A stretch of DNA of 7,905 nt, taken from NCBI GenBank assembly GCA_018222695.1, contig JAAEZV010000070.1, forward strand, positions 1 to 7,905, given 5' to 3'. Under the pieces are notes generated by a model. The model had not been told where the DNA came from. It did not search any database and saw only the letters and a list, made by a program, of their open reading frames with translations. Numbering within the stretch: position 1 is the stretch's first letter; each line of letters begins with the position of its first letter. A program made the translations under genes and the position numbers. Shown in pieces: positions 1 through 7,058 of this stretch. This stretch comes from Gammaproteobacteria bacterium (GTDB taxonomy: Bacteria > Pseudomonadota > Gammaproteobacteria > Pseudomonadales > Halieaceae).

Positions 1-837
1 AAAGGTCACCAGAATCCCGGCGATAACCCCCCGAAGCAAATCGATGCTCGGAAACACTGTGAAGAAGACCATCGCAATAATGGGGAAGAAGAACACACTC
101 ATGCCGCCCCGTGCGGTCTCTTCCACCGCCAACGCTTCGTCTTCGAAAATACCGAGATCACCTGTGCTCTCGGCGTTCGCTTCGGCCCGACGCATCGCGC
201 CTAAAAGAGGAATCGCCCCTATCGCCACCAGCGGGACAATCAGCAGCGCCACGATGGGATAGAACATGTAAGGAATAGTGTGGATGAAAACCGACAGACC
301 CTGGCCTTCGGGCGCCACACCATTCTGCTCCAGCAGACTGGCGAAATAAGCGCCCCAACTCGACAAAGGGACCAGTAAGCACAGCGGCGCCGCGGTTGAA
401 TCCACGACATAGGCGAGCATGGCGCGCGAGGTGCGGAAGCGATCGGTCACCGCTTTCATGGTCGCGCCCACCGTCAGTGAATTCAGGTAGTCGTCCAGGA
501 AAATTACCAGGCCAAGGCCCCAGGTGGCAAGCAGTCCGCCGCGCTTGGTCTCGATCCGATTCATCAGTGCCCGACCAAAAGCATAGGAGCCGCCGCCCTT
601 GACCAACAGGCCAATAAATCCGCCGTAAAGACCGCACACCAGCATGACCCAGGCCACATCCTCGGTCATCAACGTGGCCAGCGTTGCCTCAGCCATGGCA
701 TCGAGAAAACCGAACCCTTCCATAATGAAAAAGGCGAACAACGCCCCCGCCAGCACTGATTCAAGCGTCCGGCGACTCCAAATCGCCAGACCGAGCACCA
801 GCAAGGTCGGCAGTAATGTTATGAACCCGTATTCCAT
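1..837 (-). CDS. Na+/H+ antiporter, NhaC family (N-terminal part, cut by window edge)
   Basis: This is an inner-membrane secondary transporter that probably exchanges Na+ for H+, with a role in sodium and pH homeostasis. The frame stays open for 279 codons from ATG at 837 to the left edge, so the C-terminus is missing. The protein is strongly hydrophobic, with helices near residues 5-20, 25-40, 62-80, 103-118, 140-167 and 186-212, and another starting near 245. Family-typical blocks are visible: FLDDYLNSLTVG (113-124) with paired aspartates D115 and D116, then SRAMLAYVVDSTAAP (137-151) followed by VPLSSWGAYF. A charged loop (216-243) precedes the last visible helix. The ATG has no well-placed ribosome site. 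A TTG three codons upstream (846-844) lies 9 bases after an AGGA and could be the true start. The gene diverges from the lipid operon. The family call is firm, but the ion specificity is inferred. Confidence 0.88.
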   Translation of the reverse strand, partial: MEYGFITLLPTLLVLGLAIWSRRTLESVLAGALFAFFIMEGFGFLDAMAEATLATLMTEDVAWVMLVCGLYGGFIGLLVKGGGSYAFGRALMNRIETKRGGLLATWGLGLVIFLDDYLNSLTVGATMKAVTDRFRTSRAMLAYVVDSTAAPLCLLVPLSSWGAYFASLLEQNGVAPEGQGLSVFIHTIPYMFYPIVALLIVPLVAIGAIPLLGAMRRAEANAESTGDLGIFEDEALAVEETARGGMSVFFFPIIAMVFFTVFPSIDLLRGVIAGILVTF

Positions 838-1094
838 CGATACCAAAGGACTGATTCCTGTTTCACGTTAAAGTATCAAAGCGGCTGCGCCCCGGCCTTC
901 ACAACGCTGTCTCTCTCACGGGACCCTGAACGCCTCTCACAACTGCCCGCGTGAACCACTCATGCGCGATTTATCGCTCATCGGCCCTTCATGGCTCGCC
1001 AGCTTGTGGTTTTTTTACGTTTGGAGCTCTCACAGACAGCCGTGTAAGGTGCTAATACTGTCTGTTGGCCAGAATACGCGAAGTCGAGTCTGTC
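838..1094. promoter_or_regulatory. Divergent intergenic region between the antiporter gene and the plsC-plsB-gpsA operon
   Basis: This stretch separates two divergently transcribed genes, so it should hold both promoters. I cannot point to a convincing -35/-10 pair in either direction. On the plus strand, TTGGAG (1021-1026) and TGTAAG (1043-1048) are separated by 16 bases, which is only a weak sigma-70-like match. Other visible structure is an 8-base inverted repeat (1032-1039 and 1058-1065), three copies of the heptamer CTCTCAC (913, 934, 1027), a short palindrome GCGATTTATCGC (966-977) and a run of seven T (1010-1016). No open reading frame with a ribosome site is apparent. The promoter role is inferred from gene orientation. 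Confidence 0.45.
1032..1065. repeat. 8-bp inverted repeat upstream of the plsC start
   Basis: ACAGACAG at 1032-1039 is the exact reverse complement of CTGTCTGT at 1058-1065, with 18 bases between. It could be an operator for a dimeric regulator or a stem-loop in the mRNA leader. The right arm covers the possible TTG start at 1065, which is one reason to prefer GTG at 1095 as the start of the gene. The function is unknown. Confidence 0.4.
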
Positions 1095-2750
1095 GTGTCA
1101 CTTTCCACTCTGCTCCAGAACATTGCTGATGCCGAGCAAGGCCCTAAAACCTGCGCGGTATTTGATTTTGACGGGACCATCATCTCGGGCTACTCCGCGA
1201 CTGCGTTTCTCAAGGATCAAATAGCCCGGGGCGAGATCTCGCCCGCTGATCTGGTGCAGCTGACCCAAGCGGCGACCCGCTTTGGCATAGGCTCCTTGGG
1301 CTTTTCGGCACTGATGGCGGTTCACGCCCAATATCTCGCAGGTCGCTCGGAGGCGGACTATGTTGCCAATAGCGAGCGACTGTTTCGCAGAGCGATTGCC
1401 AAACTGATCTATCCCGAGGCCCGACAATTGATCGAAGCGCACCGCGCTGCCGGTCACAGTATCGCAATCATCAGCTCAGCCACGCCCTATCAGGTGCTGC
1501 CCGCGGCGAGGGATCTGGGCATCGAGCACGTCTATGCGACTGACCTGCAAGTTGAAGACGGCCAATTCACGGGCGGCGTCGTGCAGCCCACCTGTTTTGG
1601 TATCGGCAAAGTCCATGCCGCCGAGCGTTTCACGGCGCAACAGGGCAGCGATCTGGAAAATTGCTTCTTCTACAGCGACAGCACCGACGACATCGAATTG
1701 CTGGAAACGGCAGGGCGCCCGGTGGTGTTAAACGGAAACCGCGAGTTAAAGAAGATCGCCCGCGAGGAAAATTGGTTGATGGCCGACTTCAGCAGCCGGG
1801 GTAACGCCACGAGCAGTCAAGTCGTGCGCTCACTTGCCGCAACCGGATCGCTCGTGGGGAGCTTCATGATGGGCTTGCCGCTCTATGCCTTGAGTGGCTC
1901 ACGGCGGGATTCTCTCAACTTCTCGATTTCGCTGTTCGCCGAAACCGCCAGCGCGTTGATCGGATTGGATCTCGATGTGCGTGGCCGCGAGCACCTCTGG
2001 AAACAGCGCCCAGCGATCTTTATGTTCAACCACCAAAGCAATGCGGACATGCTGATCATGGCAAGCTTAATCCGCCGGGATATTGTGGGCGTCGGTAAGC
2101 GGGAGCTGAAAAACCTACCTGTCATCGGCCCTCTGATGGGTGCGGCGGGCGTTGTTTTTATTGATCGCAGCGACCGGCAAGCAGCCATCGAAACCATGAA
2201 GCCGCTGGTACAGGCAATGCAGGACGAAAAGAAAAGTCTCGTCATAGCGCCTGAGGGCACGCGTGCTCCAACACCGAAGCTAGGTGCATTTAAAAAGGGC
2301 GGCTTCCATGTGGCGATTCAGTCCGGTGTCCCCATTGTGCCGGTCGTCATTCACAACTCTGGCGACATCTCTCCAAAGGGAGACAAAATTTTTAGAAGCG
2401 GTACCGTGCATGTCGATATACTGCCGGCCATTGAGACCACCGATTGGTCTGTTGCAAATATCGATGAGCACGTGGCCGAGGTCCGCAATGCATTTCTGAG
2501 AACACTGGGTCAGCCAGAGCTCTCTGCAGAAGAGACGGCCAAGGCGCGCCGCAATACGCCCGATGATTTGAAGCCCGAGGTGCGCGGCCGGCGAAGGAAG
2601 GTAGCGCTCAAACAGTCGGCAAGCGAGTCAAAGGAGCAAGGCATCGTGTCGTCAAAAAATGGCACCAAACAAAGCGCCACGCTCGATGGGGCGCAATCGG
2701 CCAGTCTGCAGAGTGGCTTCGACCCAGAGGCTCCGGCCACGAGGCACTGA
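1095..2750 (+). CDS. plsC: HAD-IB phosphatase-PlsC fusion: 1-acyl-sn-glycerol-3-phosphate acyltransferase with N-terminal HAD domain
   Basis: This two-domain protein acylates lysophosphatidic acid at position 2 to give phosphatidic acid, and carries a SerB-like HAD hydrolase in front. Numbering is from GTG 1095 (551 residues). The HAD domain (about 20-225) has FDFDGT with nucleophile D24 and D26, ISSAT (126-130), K172 and YSDSTDD (193-199). The acyltransferase domain (about 290-475) has NHQSNAD with H313 and D318 (the HX4D catalytic motif), GVVFIDR (352-358), PEGTR (386-390) and VPIVPV (412-417). A hydrophobic stretch near 250-285 may attach it to the membrane. The last 75 residues are polar, charged and probably disordered. 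The start is uncertain: TTG at 1065 would add ten residues but has no well-spaced ribosome site, while GTG 1095 has a weak GAG six bases upstream. Mycobacterial PlsC proteins share this HAD-PlsC architecture. Automatic labels of phosphoserine phosphatase would probably be wrong, and the HAD substrate is unknown. Confidence 0.92.
   Translation: MSLSTLLQNIADAEQGPKTCAVFDFDGTIISGYSATAFLKDQIARGEISPADLVQLTQAATRFGIGSLGFSALMAVHAQYLAGRSEADYVANSERLFRRAIAKLIYPEARQLIEAHRAAGHSIAIISSATPYQVLPAARDLGIEHVYATDLQVEDGQFTGGVVQPTCFGIGKVHAAERFTAQQGSDLENCFFYSDSTDDIELLETAGRPVVLNGNRELKKIAREENWLMADFSSRGNATSSQVVRSLAATGSLVGSFMMGLPLYALSGSRRDSLNFSISLFAETASALIGLDLDVRGREHLWKQRPAIFMFNHQSNADMLIMASLIRRDIVGVGKRELKNLPVIGPLMGAAGVVFIDRSDRQAAIETMKPLVQAMQDEKKSLVIAPEGTRAPTPKLGAFKKGGFHVAIQSGVPIVPVVIHNSGDISPKGDKIFRSGTVHVDILPAIETTDWSVANIDEHVAEVRNAFLRTLGQPELSAEETAKARRNTPDDLKPEVRGRRRKVALKQSASESKEQGIVSSKNGTKQSATLDGAQSASLQSGFDPEAPATRH
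2741..2744 (+). promoter_or_regulatory. Ribosome binding site of plsB
   Basis: GAGG lies six bases before the GTG start at 2751, inside the last codons of plsC. The plsC stop TGA (2748-2750) directly abuts that GTG, so ribosomes ending plsC are well placed to reinitiate. This supports GTG 2751 as the plsB start. Confidence 0.55.
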
Positions 2751-5108
2751 GTGAGTCTGGCCATTTCGTTGCAGAATCAGCTCGCCCACAATCCCTGGCC
2801 CGCCTCTGCCGAGAAGGTCATCTTCCTGCTCGACACAACACGGCGCTTCGAAAAACAACTATTGGAAAACTGGATCGCCTTACACGCCAACCAATCAATC
2901 GACCACACGATCGAGCTGCTGGATCTGCGCGATGACCGTAAAGCCCTGAATGTCGCTGCACTAGCGGAAGCGCTTCAACAGTACCCAAACGCCACGGTGG
3001 CGCCACTCCGAGTATCTTGGCTACGAGCCGAAAGAGGCACCCGCTCAGGACCCAGATTACGCGACGTGCTGAGCGGCGGAGAACGCAGGCCCCCGGGTTG
3101 GTTGGCTGACCGTGTCGCGCGACTAAACCCCGAGCGTGTCCACCTCACCATTGGCGAGCCGGGTGCGAACACAGACCTCGCTGCACGTTTTCAAGGCAAA
3201 ACAGGATTATCCGCCGCGAACGAGCCAGAGGACTTCGCGCTATTTGTGGCGAGGCAGGCGGCCGTTGTTATAGACATTGCCGAGCGTCAATTGATCGGTG
3301 GCCGCTACAAAGTGCCCCGCTATGTTCACCAAAGCATTCGCAATAACCGTGCCTTCAAGGCTGCTCTGCTAGACATCGCCAACGACCGGGAGCAGCCCAG
3401 CAAAGTGGTGAGGGCAGAAGCCAGCGAGTACCTGCGGGAAATGATTTCGATACCCACCCGCTTCTGGCTCGATGTGTGGGCCAAGCTGTGCGGGATTTGT
3501 CTGGGACTGGGCTATGAGAAAACACTGCACTACGACCCCAATGATCTCGAGCGCATACGGCATATCGTCCGCCATTATCCGTCAGCGCTGCTCTGGACAC
3601 ATAAAACCTACATCGACGGATTCGTGGTCCCCAAGCTCCTGTTCGACAATGACTTCCCGATGCCGCATTTCTTTGGTGGCGCCAACCTGAATATCCCGAT
3701 TCTGGGGTTCTTCTTGAGGCGGGCCGGCGGCATCTTCATTCGCCGCAGTTTTCAGGACAACGAGGTCTACAAGCTGAGCCTCAAGCAGTACATCGGCTAT
3801 TTAATGGAAAAGCGCTTCCCGATGACCTGGTCCTTTGAGGGCACGCGCTCGCGGCTCGGGAAGTTGATGCCACCCAAATACGGGCTTCTCAAATACGTGT
3901 TGGAAGGCGCGCACCACGCGGGGTCACGGGATATTCACATTATCCCCGTGTCGGTTTCCTACGACCTTGTCAGAGACGCGGAAGAGTACGCCCGCGAGCA
4001 GTCAGGCACACCCAAGGCACCCGAATCTGTTGGCTGGATGATCCGCTACCTGAAAAGTCTCGCCCGCCCAATGGGCAGGATTCACGTGGACTTCGGAGAG
4101 CCTGTCCGACTTGACGCAGCACCCGATCCGGAGGACCAGCTGGCGATCTCGAAGATCGCCTTTCAAGTCGCCGTGGAGGCCAATCGCGTCACGCCCGCCA
4201 CGTTCCCGGCGGTCGTCTCTACCGCACTGTTAGGCGCCTTTCCGAGGGCCTTAACCGAGCCGGAAATCGTCAAAGAGGTCTCGATCATGACCGAATGGGC
4301 CACGGCCCGCGGCGTGAGGCTGTCGCCCGACTTCAACCTCAATTACGCAGAAGAAATAGGCAACCTGCTGGCGAACATGATGGAGGAGGGCATCATTACC
4401 CGATTCGAAGGCGGCCCGGAGACGGTCTATGGCATCGCTGAGGGTCAGGCGCCGATCGCCAGCTTCTATCGCAACACCATTGTGCATTTTTTCCTCACGC
4501 GTGCGGTAGCAGAGCTGGCGCTACTGGCAGTCAGTGAACAACGTGAAAGTCACGAGTCCCTCTCGCAGTTCTGGTCCGAGGTACAAGAGCTGCGGGATCT
4601 CTTTAAATTCGAATTCTTCTACCCCGGCACGCAGTTATTCGAGCAGCAGATCGACGCCGAGCTATGCCGTGACGAACCTGACTGGCAGGCCTTGTTGAGT
4701 GAGAGCCCCGACAATGCGCGACTGATCATGAATCGGCTGTCACCGAAACTGGGGCACGTGGCACTGACCGTTTTTGCCGAGGCCTACAGCATTGGCACTG
4801 ACATTCTGATCCGCCACTCAGACGGAGAGCCGATAGAGGAGGATGCCTTTATCGAGCGGTGCATGAGCTATGGCAAGCAGGCATACTTGCAGCGCAGGAT
4901 CAGCAGCGAGGCCTCAATTGGAAAACTGCTTTTTGCCAACGCATGGAAAATGCTGGTGAGTCGCGGGCTGGTGAGCAACGCTGAAGGGCGGTCTCGTCAA
5001 GCAGAGGGGCTGAATCAGCTGATTCGTCGCCTTGAGGTGATTCGCGCGCTGAGCATTGCCGATCGCGGTGCCAGCACGCTGAGGGATGTTGCCCGTGAGA
5101 CGCTCTAA
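2751..5108 (+). CDS. plsB: Glycerol-3-phosphate 1-O-acyltransferase (PlsB type)
   Basis: This enzyme transfers an acyl group to position 1 of sn-glycerol-3-phosphate, the first committed step of phospholipid synthesis, at the inner membrane. Its 785 residues are close to the 807 of E. coli PlsB. An N-terminal region (1-230) precedes the catalytic core. The four acyltransferase blocks appear in order: THKTYID with H284 and D289 (HX4D), GGIFIRRSF (326-334, G3P-binding block), FEGTRSR (362-368) and HIIPVSVSYD (396-405). Blocks I and III differ from the E. coli forms (CHRSHMD and EGGRSR) but keep the key residues. A helical C-terminal part (about 460-785) follows, as in the family. The gene starts with GTG directly after the plsC stop and overlaps gpsA at its end, so the three genes are very probably translated together. 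Mycobacterial plsB2 likewise lies beside a HAD-fused plsC. The substrate is a confident call; acyl-CoA versus acyl-ACP preference cannot be read from the sequence. Confidence 0.95.
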   Translation: MSLAISLQNQLAHNPWPASAEKVIFLLDTTRRFEKQLLENWIALHANQSIDHTIELLDLRDDRKALNVAALAEALQQYPNATVAPLRVSWLRAERGTRSGPRLRDVLSGGERRPPGWLADRVARLNPERVHLTIGEPGANTDLAARFQGKTGLSAANEPEDFALFVARQAAVVIDIAERQLIGGRYKVPRYVHQSIRNNRAFKAALLDIANDREQPSKVVRAEASEYLREMISIPTRFWLDVWAKLCGICLGLGYEKTLHYDPNDLERIRHIVRHYPSALLWTHKTYIDGFVVPKLLFDNDFPMPHFFGGANLNIPILGFFLRRAGGIFIRRSFQDNEVYKLSLKQYIGYLMEKRFPMTWSFEGTRSRLGKLMPPKYGLLKYVLEGAHHAGSRDIHIIPVSVSYDLVRDAEEYAREQSGTPKAPESVGWMIRYLKSLARPMGRIHVDFGEPVRLDAAPDPEDQLAISKIAFQVAVEANRVTPATFPAVVSTALLGAFPRALTEPEIVKEVSIMTEWATARGVRLSPDFNLNYAEEIGNLLANMMEEGIITRFEGGPETVYGIAEGQAPIASFYRNTIVHFFLTRAVAELALLAVSEQRESHESLSQFWSEVQELRDLFKFEFFYPGTQLFEQQIDAELCRDEPDWQALLSESPDNARLIMNRLSPKLGHVALTVFAEAYSIGTDILIRHSDGEPIEEDAFIERCMSYGKQAYLQRRISSEASIGKLLFANAWKMLVSRGLVSNAEGRSRQAEGLNQLIRRLEVIRALSIADRGASTLRDVARETL
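5081..5085 (+). promoter_or_regulatory. Ribosome binding site that decides the gpsA start
   Basis: GAGGG ends immediately before an ATG at 5086, too close to serve it, but lies nine bases before the in-frame GTG at 5095. GTG 5095 is therefore the better start, giving an N-terminus that runs almost directly into the dinucleotide-binding strand. Confidence 0.55.
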
Positions 5109-6099
5109 GATTGCGGTGCTCGGTGGGGGCTCATGGGGCACCACTACTGCTTCAGTGATCAGCCGCCAATGCGACGCCGTGCTGTGGGCGCGCGACGCGC
5201 AGATCGTGGATGAGATCAACCAATACCATACCAATACGCGCTATCTGGCGGACGCCACGCTCCACCCCAAGCTCACCGCCACGAGCGCGCTAAAAGTCGC
5301 GGTTGAGAATGCCGACGCCGTATTGATTGCCGTTCCTAGTAGCCACTTCCGTGAAGTGCTGGCGAATGCCCTGCCCGATATGCCGCGGGATATTCCCGTG
5401 ATCAGTTTGAGCAAGGGGCTGGAGAAGGGCAGCCGGATGCGCATGACCGAGATCATCCGCGACGTGTCGCCACACTGCATTCCCGGGGTGCTGACCGGAC
5501 CCAACCTCGCCCGCGAGATTGTTGCAGGCCAAGCGGCGGCCAGTGTGCTGGCGCTTGAGGAGCATGACGCTGCCCTCGCACTACAACCCACCTTGAACAA
5601 TGGCCTGTTCCGCGTTTACACCAATCAGGACGTCGTCGGGTGCGAGCTCGGAGGCGTGTTAAAAAATATTATTGCCATTGCGGTGGGCATGGGCGACGGG
5701 CTGGGCGCGGGTGACAATACACGCGCGGCACTCATTACTCGCGGCTTGGCCGAGATGAGCAGACTCGGTGAAGCGCTGGGCGGCAAGGCCGAGACTTTTG
5801 CGGGCCTGGCGGGCATGGGCGACATGATCGCCACCTGCACCAGCCCGCAGAGTCGGAACCGCCATGTCGGCATGGAGCTGGCAAAAGGCCGTTCGATCGA
5901 GGACATCATCGACAGCATGCATATGGTGGCCGAGGGGGTAAAAAGCGCCCCAACCGTGATTGAGCTGGCCCGGGAAATAGGCATCAGTCTGCCCATCAGC
6001 GAGGATGTGTATCGCGTGATCACCGGCGAATCGAATGCGCGGGGCGTCTATCGCGGCTTGCTGCGTGTCACGGCAGGGGCCGAATCGGAGCCCGGATAA
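5095..6099 (+). CDS. gpsA: Glycerol-3-phosphate dehydrogenase [NAD(P)+], GpsA
   Basis: This cytoplasmic enzyme reduces dihydroxyacetone phosphate to sn-glycerol-3-phosphate using NAD(P)H, supplying the substrate for the upstream PlsB. From GTG 5095 it has 334 residues, the usual size. The Rossmann motif VLGGGSWGT (8-16) fits GxGxxG. Further signature blocks are VPSSHFREVL (80-89), LSKGLEKG with K107, LTGPNLAREI (133-142), GCELGGVLKNIIAIA with catalytic K190, DNTRAALITRGLAEM (207-221), GLAGMGD with D243 and SRNR (253-256). The gene overlaps the end of plsB by 14 bases (23 if ATG 5086 is used), which indicates translational coupling. In E. coli gpsA lies apart from plsB and plsC, so this grouping puts precursor supply in one transcript with both acyltransferases. 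No key residue is missing. Confidence 0.96.
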   Translation: MRRSKIAVLGGGSWGTTTASVISRQCDAVLWARDAQIVDEINQYHTNTRYLADATLHPKLTATSALKVAVENADAVLIAVPSSHFREVLANALPDMPRDIPVISLSKGLEKGSRMRMTEIIRDVSPHCIPGVLTGPNLAREIVAGQAAASVLALEEHDAALALQPTLNNGLFRVYTNQDVVGCELGGVLKNIIAIAVGMGDGLGAGDNTRAALITRGLAEMSRLGEALGGKAETFAGLAGMGDMIATCTSPQSRNRHVGMELAKGRSIEDIIDSMHMVAEGVKSAPTVIELAREIGISLPISEDVYRVITGESNARGVYRGLLRVTAGAESEPG

Positions 6100-6181
6100 C
6101 ACCCGCACCGGACTGAGATACCCCCGCATGACGCGCCGCAGCGTGATAAATACCCAAACGATGGAACACGGCGTTCGCTAG

Positions 6182-6200
6182 GCTGTCTGACTATGACAGC
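6182..6200. repeat. Short inverted repeat upstream of the M48 protease gene
   Basis: GCTGTC (6182-6187) and GACAGC (6195-6200) form perfect 6-base arms around a 7-base centre, ending 8 bases before the ribosome site. It could be a small leader hairpin or an operator. No T-run follows, so it is not a normal terminator for gpsA. The role is unknown and chance occurrence is possible. Confidence 0.3.
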
Positions 6201-6208
6201 GAGATCAG

Positions 6209-6214
6209 AAGGAG
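6209..6214 (+). promoter_or_regulatory. Ribosome binding site of the M48 protease gene
   Basis: AAGGAG stands seven bases before ATG 6222, a strong and well-spaced site. It supports 6222 over the later in-frame ATG codons at 6237 and 6243. Confidence 0.7.
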
Positions 6215-6221
6215 CTGACGA

Positions 6222-7058
6222 ATGGGCCACGACAAAATGATCATGCGCACCAAACAATGGGCCATTTTGGCTGTATGGGTGCTCCTATCCAGCTGCGCGG
6301 TGAGTCCGACCGGGCGCACCCAGTTCATCATCATCTCCCCCGATGCCGCGATTATCGAGTCAGAAGCTGCGTACCTCGATACCGTCCGGCAGTTGGACGA
6401 CGAAGACAAACTGGTCGGCGACCCGCTAACGGTTGCAAGGGTCGCGCGAATCACGGGGCGGCTGGTCTCGATTGCCGTGGCCGACTTCCCCGCAAGCGCA
6501 GACTGGAAGTGGAGCGTGGCCATTGTTGATGATGCGGAGACCGTCAACGCCTGGTGCATGGCAGGGGGTCGGATGGCGGTCTATACGGGGCTATTTGATC
6601 AGCTCGAACTGACCGATGATGAATTTGCGCAAATCATGGGCCACGAAATTTCGCACGCGCTGGCGAACCACACCGCCGAACGGATGTCCCGAGCCATGGC
6701 CACAGCCGCGGGGGTGGCAGTGATTGGCGCAGCCTCTGATAACAGTGGCGCGGCAATGGCCGGCGCGGCGGTGCTGGCCAACGTGGCCCTCACACTCCCC
6801 AATAGTCGCGACGCTGAGAACGAAGCCGACGTGATGGGTATGGTGTTGGCGACCAAGGCGGGCTACGACCCCGAGGCCGCGGTCACACTGTGGCAAAAAA
6901 TGGGAGACCTTAACGACGAGCGGCCCGCGGAGTTTCTCAGTACACACCCCGCTCCGGAAAACCGGCAGGCCGCGCTCAATGCCATGATCCCCCGGATGCT
7001 GGAGATCAACCCCGATCGGACCAAGGCGCCGATTCACCCGGTCACGATCGTGCAATAG
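6222..7058 (+). CDS. M48-family zinc metalloprotease, predicted lipoprotein (LoiP/YggG-like)
   Basis: This is a predicted zinc endopeptidase anchored in the envelope by lipidation, probably acting in periplasmic or outer-membrane protein quality control as LoiP and BepA do in E. coli. The protein has 278 residues. It starts with a basic N-terminus, a hydrophobic stretch (13-22) and a lipobox LSSC with C25 as the likely lipidated residue. The zinc site is HEISH (H141, E142, H145), with a third ligand probably E199 in ENEAD (199-203). The THP near the end (H242) matches a conserved histidine seen in BepA-like members. A small-residue-rich segment (155-192) sits between the two metal motifs, as in relatives. 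No TPR repeats follow, so it is closer to LoiP than to BepA. It lies 122 bases after gpsA with its own strong ribosome site, so it may be a separate unit. The specific substrate cannot be told. Confidence 0.9.
   Translation: MGHDKMIMRTKQWAILAVWVLLSSCAVSPTGRTQFIIISPDAAIIESEAAYLDTVRQLDDEDKLVGDPLTVARVARITGRLVSIAVADFPASADWKWSVAIVDDAETVNAWCMAGGRMAVYTGLFDQLELTDDEFAQIMGHEISHALANHTAERMSRAMATAAGVAVIGAASDNSGAAMAGAAVLANVALTLPNSRDAENEADVMGMVLATKAGYDPEAAVTLWQKMGDLNDERPAEFLSTHPAPENRQAALNAMIPRMLEINPDRTKAPIHPVTIVQ

Noticed and set aside
158..637. A 159-codon minus-strand open frame
   Set aside because: It lies in another frame of the NhaC-family gene, whose own frame carries the conserved transporter motifs; its translation is rich in Arg and Gly with no recognisable domain.
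966..977. Palindrome GCGATTTATCGC in the intergenic region
   Set aside because: The arms are five bases around a two-base centre, short enough to occur by chance, with no second copy seen nearby.
1010..1016. Run of seven T that might mark a terminator
   Set aside because: No gene on the plus strand ends before it and no stable GC-rich stem precedes it; the flanking genes diverge.
1095..1760. Reading the HAD domain as SerB phosphoserine phosphatase
   Set aside because: The HAD motifs are shared across the HAD-IB group, and fusion to PlsC within a lipid operon points away from serine synthesis.
4914..5234. A 106-codon minus-strand open frame across the plsB/gpsA junction
   Set aside because: It is opposite two well-supported genes, has no recognisable domain and is explained by GC-rich codon bias.
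6126..6148. Imperfect stem (ATGACGC/GCGTGAT) after gpsA as a terminator
   Set aside because: It has only four paired bases before a mismatch and no T-run follows on the plus strand.
6128..6181. Possible 17-codon peptide (ATG 6128 to a TAG) between gpsA and the protease gene
   Set aside because: There is no ribosome binding site before the ATG and the peptide has no recognisable feature.
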